From the NCBI GenBank assembly GCA_031177445.1, contig JAPSGP010000035.1:1-14501 (forward strand): a stretch of 14,501 nt of DNA. Direction: 5' to 3'. Within the stretch, counting starts at the first letter, position 1, and the number at the start of each line of letters is the position of its first letter. Below the pieces are notes generated by a model. That model made no database searches. It saw only the letters and a program-made list of their open reading frames with translations, and was not told the DNA's origin. Shown piece after piece: positions 6,587-12,819 of the stretch. The translations under genes and the position numbers were made by a program. Origin of the DNA: Acidimicrobiia bacterium (lineage in GTDB: Bacteria > Actinomycetota > Acidimicrobiia > IMCC26256 > JACDBD01).

Positions 6587-7747
6587 GTGAGTGAGGCTGT
6601 GACACCGCGTACCCGGGACCAACGAACAGGGCCGAAGAGGATGCTCGTCCTCGTGGCGGCGGTCATCGTCGTGGGAGCAGCCGTCACCGGTGGTGTCTTG
6701 CTCCTGACCGGTAGTTCGTCGTCGGAGGCTGGGGGCGAGCGCGCGGGTGCGGCTGCGACGACAGCGGCACCCAAAGCATCGACAGTGCCGTCCGAGGATG
6801 CGCTCGCGAGCGTGCCCGTGCCTCCCACGGCGCCGCCCCCACCGGCGGACCCCGCCGCACCCGCCAAGATCGTCGGCCCCGATCCGGACCAGGCCAATCC
6901 CTTCGTGCTGGTCGACCGGGGGCGGCGCTATCTCTACTCGAGCGGCTGCTGCTGGGACACGTTCCAGATCCCGGTCCGGGAGATGACCGACCGTGAGGGC
7001 GCCTGGGGACCGATGATCGACGCGCTCCCCGTCGTCCCGCCGTGGGCGATCTCGGGAAAGACCTGGGGTCCCGACGCACGCCGGATCGCCGGTCGCTACG
7101 TCCTCTACTTCACTGCGGGCCTCAAGGACCAACCCCGGTTCCGCCAGTGCATTGGGGCCGCGACCGCCGACGTGCCCACCGGCCCGTTCACGCCGATGCC
7201 GGAGCCAATCGTGTGCCAGCTCGAGCGGAAGGGCTCGATCGACCCGCGCACCTTCGTGGATGCCGACGGCACCCTCTGGATGCACTGGAAGTCCGACGAC
7301 AACGCCGAGGAAGACGGGACGCACGCCAGTCTCTTCGCCCAGCAGCTCAGCGAAGACGGGCTGACCTTGGTGGGCGAGCGCTACGAGATCCTCACCGCCG
7401 ATCAGCCATGGGAAGGCCGCATCGTCGAGGCGCCGCACATGATCCTCGTGGGCGGCCGTTACTGGCTGTTCTATTCGGGCAACTGGTTCAACCAGCCGTA
7501 CTACGGAATCGGCGTCGCCGAGTGTGTGGGGCCGGCGGGACCGTGCACGAAGCCGTACTCGGGGCCGTTCCTGTCGACCAACGCGCAGGGCGCGGGCCCG
7601 GGCGAGTCCTCGCACTTCATCGACCGTGACGGGATCTGGATGGTGTACGGGCCGTGGGCCGTCGAATACGAGAAGGTCACGCCCCGGCCGGTGGCGCTGG
7701 CACGACTCGCGTTCAACGGCGACGGCCCGTACCTCGCCGCGTTCTGA
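6587..7747 (+). CDS. Membrane-anchored GH43-like five-bladed beta-propeller protein
   Basis: About 386 residues. Basic N-terminus (RTRDQRTGPKR), one hydrophobic segment (20-41, LVLVAAVIVVGAAVTGGVLLL), then an Ala/Pro/Thr-rich linker to about 94 and an extracellular domain. The domain matches glycoside hydrolase family 43 or a close relative: NPFVLVDRGRRYLYSS (104-119), KTWGPDAR (158-165), SIDPRTFVDADGTLWMHWKS (217-236) and VEAPHMILVGGRYWLFYS (from 280). Glu281 fits the general acid and Asp219 the pKa-modulating Asp. The position of the general base, usually DP, reads Asn104-Pro. Likely substrate would be an arabinan/xylan-type or other glycoside, but the Asn makes activity uncertain. The start is uncertain: GTG 6587 and GTG 6599 keep the basic residues before the membrane segment; ATG 6641 would drop them. 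No close operon partner. Confidence 0.82.
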   Translation: MSEAVTPRTRDQRTGPKRMLVLVAAVIVVGAAVTGGVLLLTGSSSSEAGGERAGAAATTAAPKASTVPSEDALASVPVPPTAPPPPADPAAPAKIVGPDPDQANPFVLVDRGRRYLYSSGCCWDTFQIPVREMTDREGAWGPMIDALPVVPPWAISGKTWGPDARRIAGRYVLYFTAGLKDQPRFRQCIGAATADVPTGPFTPMPEPIVCQLERKGSIDPRTFVDADGTLWMHWKSDDNAEEDGTHASLFAQQLSEDGLTLVGERYEILTADQPWEGRIVEAPHMILVGGRYWLFYSGNWFNQPYYGIGVAECVGPAGPCTKPYSGPFLSTNAQGAGPGESSHFIDRDGIWMVYGPWAVEYEKVTPRPVALARLAFNGDGPYLAAF

Positions 7748-7782
7748 GGCGCGATTTCCGGATAGACCGAAATACCGCGGGG

Positions 7783-7788
7783 TACCCT
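7783..7788 (+). promoter_or_regulatory. Possible -10 region of the MEDS/HATPase gene
   Basis: TACCCT lies 44 bp before ATG 7833, inside GGGGTACCC. It fits the TAnnnT pattern; GGGTAC also resembles stress-sigma (SigF/SigB-like) -10 boxes, but no matching -35 is seen. Confidence 0.2.
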
Positions 7789-7832
7789 CGTCCCGTCCAG
7801 CTGAGCGGGAGCCGGGAGAGCGCGGGGGAGTC

Positions 7833-8828
7833 ATGACGATCCCTTCGATGGCTGGACTGCCCGCGCCCGACGGCTTCTGCCACGAAGCACTCCTGTACGC
7901 CGGGCTCGCCGATCTGCTCGCGCAGACGCTGCCGTTCATCAACGACGGGGTGGCCGCGGGGGATCCGGTGCTGGTGGTCGTCAACGCCGAGAAGATCGAC
8001 GCCTTGCGCACCGGGCTCGGCGGCGACGCCCGTGCCGTCCACTTCGCCGACATGGACGAGATCGGGCGCAACCCGGCGCGCATCATCCCGATCTGGCGCG
8101 AGTTCGTGCGCGAGCACGGTCGTGGCGGTCGCCGGCTACGCGGGATCGGCGAACCGATCTCGGCCCAGCGATCGCCGGACGAGCTGATCGAGTGCCAGCT
8201 CCACGAGTCGCTTCTCAACGTGGCGTTCGCAAACACTGCGCCGTGGTGGCTCCTATGCACGTACGACACCGACGCACTCGGCCCCGAAGTCCTGGCAGAA
8301 GCGCGCCGCAGCCATCCGTTCCTCATCGAGGGCCACGAGCAACGCTCGAACGCGAGCTATCGGAACGTCGAAGCGATTGCGTCGCCGTTCGACGGCCAGC
8401 TCCCGGAGCCGCGAGCGCGCCCGTTCGAGCTCTTCTTCGAGTCGATCGACGGCTTGCCCTCGGTACGACGCTTCGTGTCGGAGCACGCGGCTCGCAACGG
8501 CCTCGACGCGCTCCAGACCGCCGACGTCGTCCTGGCGGTCCACGAGGTGGCGACCAACAGCATTCGACACGGCGGAGGGAAGGGCTGGCTACGCGTCTGG
8601 TGGGACGGCGACGCGCTCGTGTGCGAGGTGCACGACCGCGGGCACTTCGACGACCCGCTCGTCGGCCGGGTGTCTCCCGACGGAGACACCGACGGCGGCC
8701 GGGGCCTGTGGATCGCGAACCAGCTGTGCGACCTTGTCCAGCTCCGCACGTCGCCGTCCGGAAACGTCGTGCGCATCCACAAGAAGGCGGTCGAGCGCGG
8801 GACCCGCTCGGTCGGCGTTACTGACTGA
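7833..8828 (+). CDS. MEDS-domain sensor fused to RsbW-type HATPase (anti-sigma factor RsbA-like regulator)
   Basis: A 331-residue cytosolic protein. Residues 14-180 form a MEDS (DcmR-like sensory) domain: FCHEALLYAGLADLL, PFINDGVAAGDPVLVVV, DMDEIGRNPARIIPIWREF, RGIGEPI, ECQLHESLLNVAF and YDTDAL. Residues 200-318 form a GHKL ATPase of the RsbW/SpoIIAB class: N-box HEVATNSIRHGG (237-248, Asn242), G1 box VHDRGHFDDP (Asp268, Gly270) and G2 box GGRGLWIANQLCDLV (288-302). No phospho-acceptor His domain is seen, so it probably acts as a Ser/Thr kinase or binding switch on an anti-sigma antagonist, as in partner-switching stress control; this is family knowledge. No STAS or sigma gene lies in the window. 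ATG 7833 has GGGGGAG two nt upstream, and MTIPSMAG precedes the domain closely. Its 3' end overlaps the convergent gene by 11 bp. Confidence 0.9.
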   Translation: MTIPSMAGLPAPDGFCHEALLYAGLADLLAQTLPFINDGVAAGDPVLVVVNAEKIDALRTGLGGDARAVHFADMDEIGRNPARIIPIWREFVREHGRGGRRLRGIGEPISAQRSPDELIECQLHESLLNVAFANTAPWWLLCTYDTDALGPEVLAEARRSHPFLIEGHEQRSNASYRNVEAIASPFDGQLPEPRARPFELFFESIDGLPSVRRFVSEHAARNGLDALQTADVVLAVHEVATNSIRHGGGKGWLRVWWDGDALVCEVHDRGHFDDPLVGRVSPDGDTDGGRGLWIANQLCDLVQLRTSPSGNVVRIHKKAVERGTRSVGVTD

Positions 8829-9960
8829 GGGACTCCTCCGACAACGCGTCGAAGGCAAGGCCCCACGGAGGTCGCAGGAACCCGAGGGCGCGAACGTCCT
8901 CGAACCAGCACCCGAACGGCGACCGCCGGGCGAACGTCCCGCCACCCATCACGCGGCAGATTCTGAGCAGGCACGACTCGGCCAGTTGCGCGATCCCGGT
9001 CTTGGCCCGCAGCACCGCCCCGAGCGCCGGTTCGCCCGTCTCGACCGCGCGCAGCATTCCTTCGTACGCCTGCAGGATGAGCCAAGCCTCGACGTCGGCC
9101 TGTGTCCACTCGACGATCTCGTACGGCCGTAGTTCCTCGTGACGAGCGGCGAGTTGTGCACGCGCCGCGGCCACCGCGGCATCGACGATGCCCACGACGA
9201 CCGCGGTGAAGATCGAGCCGACGAAGGGCCCGGTCGCCGCGACCAGGTCGGGGAGATGGCCGGGCCACGCCAGCCGCACCGCCGGGAAGTCGTCGAAGGC
9301 CATCCCATGACTCTGGGTGGCGATCATCCCGTGGCCGTCCCACTCGGCGACCAGGGTCATGCCCGTCGAGCCGTCCCACGGCGCGCCCTTGACGGGGAGA
9401 TAGAACCAGTCGGGCTCGTCGTCGCCGTCGGGGACGGCCGTCGTGAGCATGTAGGAGCTGATCCCCGACCCGCTGCCGAAGTGCTTCTGGCCCGTGAGCT
9501 GGTAGCGACCATTGTCGGGCGCGGTCGCGCGCGCGCGGGTCCGGCGGATGTCACCCCCGCTCCCGGGCTCGGAGGTGATCGTGCCCCACCACGCGCCCTC
9601 GGCGACGCTGGCGAAGACCTCGGCGCGCTGATCGGCCCATGCGCTCGCGTGGGGCTCGGGGACGTCGGGCGTCGTCATCCAGTAGGAGAGCACGGCGGGG
9701 TGCATCGAGCACACGAGTGCCACCGAGGAGTCGGCACGGGCGAGCGTGCGCAGGATCTCGCAGATGGGCCGGGTCGATCGGGGAAGACCCGACCAGAGAC
9801 CGCCGAACTCCTCGGGAAGTCCGGTGGTGAGCACGCCGGCCTCGGCGAGGAGCTCGAAGTCTTCGCGCTCGAGGCCGCGGCGGGCCTGTCGCTCGGCGCG
9901 CTCGTCAGACCATCGCTGCGCGATCTCGGCCACTCGCTCTTGCACCGTGTCGGCGTTCAT
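8818..9960 (-). CDS. Acyl-CoA dehydrogenase family protein, divergent (flavin oxidoreductase/monooxygenase-like)
   Basis: 380 residues. N-terminal helical domain with ADSSVALVCSMHPAVLSYW (76-94); middle beta domain WWGTITSEPGSGGDIRRTRA (124-143) and GRYQLTGQKHFGSGSG (151-166); C-terminal helical domain ending MGGGTFARRSPFGCWFEDVRALGFLRPP (338-365). That ending resembles the type-2 C-terminal domain found in DszC/HpaB-like flavin monooxygenases as well as some dehydrogenases (RRSPL..RDVRA..HPP). No catalytic Glu is evident at either classical place. The enzyme may therefore oxidise or hydroxylate a substrate other than a simple acyl-CoA. The frame stays open upstream, but ATG 9960 gives a natural N-terminus (MNADTVQERVAEIAQRW) and avoids overlap with the divergent kinase gene; GGGGA lies about 11-15 nt upstream. 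The stop TAA (8820-8818) lies inside the end of the MEDS/HATPase gene. Confidence 0.88.
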   Translation of the reverse strand: MNADTVQERVAEIAQRWSDERAERQARRGLEREDFELLAEAGVLTTGLPEEFGGLWSGLPRSTRPICEILRTLARADSSVALVCSMHPAVLSYWMTTPDVPEPHASAWADQRAEVFASVAEGAWWGTITSEPGSGGDIRRTRARATAPDNGRYQLTGQKHFGSGSGISSYMLTTAVPDGDDEPDWFYLPVKGAPWDGSTGMTLVAEWDGHGMIATQSHGMAFDDFPAVRLAWPGHLPDLVAATGPFVGSIFTAVVVGIVDAAVAAARAQLAARHEELRPYEIVEWTQADVEAWLILQAYEGMLRAVETGEPALGAVLRAKTGIAQLAESCLLRICRVMGGGTFARRSPFGCWFEDVRALGFLRPPWGLAFDALSEESLSQ

Positions 9961-10028
9961 TCCGCGCTCATCCCCCTCGGGTCGTGCTGCGCACCCTAGG
10001 GCGGCGGCGACGAGGCCGCGCGAGGCTG

Positions 10029-10034
10029 AAGGAG
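10029..10034 (+). promoter_or_regulatory. Ribosome binding site pointing to a TTG start of the ABC1 kinase gene
   Basis: AAGGAG lies 8 nt before TTG 10043. It overlaps the alternative GTG 10034, which would have no spacing from the site, so TTG 10043 is preferred. Confidence 0.5.
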
Positions 10035-10042
10035 TGATCAGG

Positions 10043-12028
10043 TTGTTGGCCACCGAGGTCCCCGGCATCTCCGACCTGCTGACCGGCGTTCGCCTCGTCA
10101 CGTCGCTCGCGGGCATGTTCGTGGTGGCGGTGATCGTCGGCCGGCTGCTTGGCGTGCGGCGGTCGTTCAGCGCGGTCGTCATCTCCGCGGTGGCGGGTTG
10201 GGTGGCGGGAGCGGTCATCGCGGTCGTGCTGGCCAGGAACCACGAGGGCGGCGACGCCGGGTTCACGCGCAACCTGTGGCTCTTCGCCACCTTCTGCACG
10301 ATGTCGGCGACCGTGTGGATCGAGATGCTGGCCAAACCGGGCACGCTGGCGCGTGCCCAGACGAGCCTCACGTCGATCCCCCGCCCGATCCGTGCGCTCC
10401 GCCGGCGCACCCAGCGGCTCGGCCGCTACGCGCAGATCACGCGGATCGCCGCCCGCAACGGCTTCGGAAAATCGCTCGGCATCGCTGACGAGGAGTCGTC
10501 CGACCGTCGGGCGCCGGTCCCGGTTCGAGTTCGCCACGCGCTCGAAGATGCCGGTGGCGTGTTCGTCAAGCTCGGCCAGGTCCTCTCGACCCGCGCCGAC
10601 CTGCTCCCGCCGCCGATGGTCCACGAGCTCGCCCATCTGCAAGACGACGTGGCGCCGGCGGCGCAGCAGGACGTCGAGGAGCTGCTCGAAGCGGAGCTCG
10701 GCGCCGCGGTCGATGCCGTGTTCCGCGAGTTCGACTGGGAGCCGGTCGCGGCGGCGTCGATCGGGCAGGCCTACCGGGCTCGGCTTCCGAACGGCGACGC
10801 GGTCGTCGTCAAGGTGCAGCGCCCTGGCATCGCCGATGCGGTCGAGCGCGATCTCGACGTGCTCGCCCAACTCGGCGAGACGCTGGAAGCACGGGTCGCC
10901 TGGGCGGCCGAGTACCGGGTGACCCAGGTCATCGGCGAGTTCTCGGATCGGCTCCGTGAGGAGCTCGACTTCCGGGTCGAGGCCCGGAACGCGATCGAGA
11001 TCTCGCGCCGGCTCGCGGACTCGGGCGGCGTGCGGGTCCCGCGCGTGCACCAGGAGCTGTCCACCTCGCGGGTGCTGGTCATGGAGTGGTTCGAGGGCGT
11101 CAGCGTGCGCGACACCGATCGGATCGATGCGATGGGGCTCGACCGCGACAGCCTGGCCGACCATCTGCTGCGCAGCTCGCTGCAGCAGATGTTCATAGAA
11201 GGCCACTTCCACGCCGATCCGCATCCTGGCAACGTCCTCGCGCTCGCCGACGGCACGCTCGGGCTCATCGACTTCGGCGCCACCGGTCGGCTCGACCACG
11301 TCGAGCAGTCGTCGATCCGGGAGATGATGTTCGCCGTCGGGTCCCAGGATGCCGCGCTGCTCCGACAAGCGGTGCTGGAAGTGGCTGGCGTCCGGAGCGG
11401 CTTCGACGACGACCTGTTCGAGCGGGCGCTGGCGCGCTTCATGGCCCGTCACCTCGGGCCGGGTTCCGTGCCGAGCGCGGCGATGTTCAACGAGCTCCTC
11501 CAGATGTTCTTCAGCTTCGGCGTCTGTCTCCCGCCCGAGTTCAGCACCTTCTTTCGGGCGCTCATCACCCTCGAAGGCACGCTGACGACGCTGCGGCCGG
11601 GCTACCTCGTCATCGACGCCGCCCAGTCGGTCGCCGCCGAGTGGTCACGCGAGCGCCTGACGCCGTCGAGCGTCGGCGAGCTGATGCGAGACGAGGCGGT
11701 CAAGCTGGCGCCGCTCCTGCGGCGGCTGCCAAGGCACGTCGACCGCGTGGCGACGATCGTCGAGCGCGGCGATCTGCGCGTCCGCATCAGCCTGCTGTCC
11801 TCCGAGGAGGACGTTCGGGTGGTCACCAGGTTCCTCAACCGGGCGCTGCTCGCCTTCGTCGGAGGCATCGTGGGTTTCATGTCGGTGTTCCTCATCGGGA
11901 TCAAGGGTGGGCCCGAGTTCACCGGGCAGACGTCGCTCTACGAGCTCTTCGGGTACTTCGGGCTCTTCTGCAGCACCCTGCTCATCATGCGCGTGCTCGT
12001 CTCGGTGTTCCGTGACGGTGAGACCTGA
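10043..12028 (+). CDS. ABC1/AarF/UbiB-type atypical kinase with membrane segments at both ends
   Basis: 661 residues from TTG 10043 (GTG 10034 is the alternative). Hydrophobic helices at about 13-36, 43-64 and 79-96 precede a linker and an atypical kinase domain: KxGQ motif at 176-179 (VFVKLGQVLSTRADLLPP), Ala-rich loop AAASIGQAY (237-244), ATP lysine Lys257 in VVVKVQRPG, REELDFRVEARN (305-316), VMEWFEGV, catalytic HADPHPGN (390-397, Asp392) and IDFG (409-412, Asp410). Two more hydrophobic helices lie at about 601-620 and 636-656. UbiB/COQ8 proteins support isoprenoid-quinone or lipid metabolism by ATPase-like activity; in bacteria that use menaquinone the role is unclear. All key motifs are intact. 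The extra N-terminal membrane helices are an addition to the usual C-terminal pair. Divergent from the acyl-CoA dehydrogenase-like gene with an 82-bp shared upstream region. Confidence 0.92.
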   Translation: MLATEVPGISDLLTGVRLVTSLAGMFVVAVIVGRLLGVRRSFSAVVISAVAGWVAGAVIAVVLARNHEGGDAGFTRNLWLFATFCTMSATVWIEMLAKPGTLARAQTSLTSIPRPIRALRRRTQRLGRYAQITRIAARNGFGKSLGIADEESSDRRAPVPVRVRHALEDAGGVFVKLGQVLSTRADLLPPPMVHELAHLQDDVAPAAQQDVEELLEAELGAAVDAVFREFDWEPVAAASIGQAYRARLPNGDAVVVKVQRPGIADAVERDLDVLAQLGETLEARVAWAAEYRVTQVIGEFSDRLREELDFRVEARNAIEISRRLADSGGVRVPRVHQELSTSRVLVMEWFEGVSVRDTDRIDAMGLDRDSLADHLLRSSLQQMFIEGHFHADPHPGNVLALADGTLGLIDFGATGRLDHVEQSSIREMMFAVGSQDAALLRQAVLEVAGVRSGFDDDLFERALARFMARHLGPGSVPSAAMFNELLQMFFSFGVCLPPEFSTFFRALITLEGTLTTLRPGYLVIDAAQSVAAEWSRERLTPSSVGELMRDEAVKLAPLLRRLPRHVDRVATIVERGDLRVRISLLSSEEDVRVVTRFLNRALLAFVGGIVGFMSVFLIGIKGGPEFTGQTSLYELFGYFGLFCSTLLIMRVLVSVFRDGET

Positions 12029-12052
12029 CAGCGAGTCGGCACCCCCGCTGTC
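12027..12052. terminator. Hairpin between convergent kinase and methyltransferase genes
   Basis: GACAGCG (12027-12033) and CGCTGTC (12046-12052) form a perfect 7-bp stem with a 12-nt loop, starting inside the stop codon of the kinase gene and ending 5 bp before the methyltransferase stop. There is no T-run. Position suggests shared termination. Confidence 0.4.
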
Positions 12053-12057
12053 CCCGC

Positions 12058-12738
12058 CTACTCCCGTTCTGCCACCACGCGGCGTAGGGGAATGGAGATC
12101 GTCGTTCCGACCCATCGCCGTGCGACGGCCGCTGCGGCCTCGATGTGCTCGTTCTTGGCACCGGGGAGATAGAGCGACCGGACGAACAGATCCGCGATCT
12201 CGTCGCTGTCGATCGTGAGGTCGAACCGGCTCGTGCGGTCGTCGGCAAGGAACAACCCGGCACGTCGGAGTGGCGTGTCGGGCCTCGACAACGCGCGATC
12301 GTTCGGGTAGGTGAGGCGACGGCGCAGCGCCACCAGCAGCCCGAGATAGCGCGCGCGATCACGAAGGCGGAGGGGCTTCGTCGACGGAAGCAGCGCGACC
12401 AACCGCCCGCGCGGGCGGAGCAGCCGCGCGATCTCGGCCAGCATCGGATCGAGCGGCTCGAACAGCATCAGCCCCATCGTGCACAACACTGTGTCGAAAC
12501 CGGCGGACGGCGCCGGGAGCGCGACGGCGTCGGCAACGACGAGTGGTCTCGCGCCGCGTGCGGCGGCCAGTGCGAGCTCGGATCGCGAGCGGTCGATGCC
12601 GACCCACCGTCCGGTGAGCACGCGTGACATCGGCGCGCTCCCGCAGGCGAGGTCGACGACGAGGTGGCGCGCGTCGACAGCATCGAGTGCCCACTCGTAC
12701 GGGCTGCGACCGTCGGCATCCCGGCAACGGGCGAGCAC
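12058..12738 (-). CDS. Class I SAM-dependent methyltransferase (start probably further upstream)
   Basis: From the first canonical start, GTG 12738, the protein has 226 residues. Rossmann methyltransferase motifs: HLVVDLACGSAPMSRVL (25-41, motif I, SAM binding), GIDRS (47-51), ADAVALP (69-75), FDTVLCTMGLMLFEPLDPMLAEIARLLRPRGRLVAL (motif IV to V, 81-116). Substrate unknown. Coding sense continues upstream without a stop to 12801: the codons read ITDWRAYVDRFHADRPGITEQ before Val/Met1, which looks like the genuine N-terminus of this type of methyltransferase (FH..RPGITE). No ATG, GTG or TTG exists between 12739 and the in-frame TAA at 12816-12814; an ATC at 12801-12799 with AAGGGAG 7 nt before it sits where the start should be. 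GTG 12738 itself has no Shine-Dalgarno. It is convergent with the kinase and divergent from the epimerase. Confidence 0.87.
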   Translation of the reverse strand: MLARCRDADGRSPYEWALDAVDARHLVVDLACGSAPMSRVLTGRWVGIDRSRSELALAAARGARPLVVADAVALPAPSAGFDTVLCTMGLMLFEPLDPMLAEIARLLRPRGRLVALLPSTKPLRLRDRARYLGLLVALRRRLTYPNDRALSRPDTPLRRAGLFLADDRTSRFDLTIDSDEIADLFVRSLYLPGAKNEHIEAAAAVARRWVGTTISIPLRRVVAERE

Positions 12739-12781
12739 CTGCTCGGTGATGCCGGGCCGGTCGGCGTGGAATCGATCGACG

Positions 12782-12810
12782 TAGGCACGCCAGTCGGTGA
12801 TGACTACGCT
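12782..12810 (+). promoter_or_regulatory. Putative promoter of the GDP-L-fucose synthase-like gene
   Basis: TAGGCA (12782-12787), a 17-bp spacer and TACGCT (12805-12810) give a plausible -35/-10 pair with initiation near 12817, three bases before TTG 12820. It overlaps the upstream coding extension of the methyltransferase on the other strand. Confidence 0.3.
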
Positions 12811-12815
12811 CCCTT
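12809..12815 (-). promoter_or_regulatory. Shine-Dalgarno-like site before the ATC codon of the methyltransferase
   Basis: On the minus strand AAGGGAG ends 7 nt before ATC 12801-12799, ideal spacing for initiation there. No canonical start codon is within reach in the methyltransferase frame. Confidence 0.45.
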
Positions 12816-12819
12816 ACCC

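Noticed and set aside
6464..8326. A 620-codon open frame on the minus strand
   Set aside because: It lies antisense to the GH43-like and MEDS/HATPase genes, whose motifs are unmistakable; its translation is rich in Arg/Pro/Ser/Gly with no domain. It is a high-GC shadow frame.
9746..10042. An upstream extension of the ABC1 kinase frame
   Set aside because: It overlaps the dehydrogenase-like gene on the other strand and has no homology-like features; the AAGGAG site supports TTG 10043.
9961..10410. A 150-residue N-terminal extension of the acyl-CoA dehydrogenase-like protein
   Set aside because: The frame is open to 10410, but the extension is Thr/Ser/Arg-rich, unrelated to the family, and antisense to the kinase N-terminus; ATG 9960 gives the family's usual start.
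9968..11452. A 494-codon minus-strand frame
   Set aside because: Antisense to the ABC1/UbiB-type kinase; low-complexity Arg/Asp/His/Glu content and no domain.
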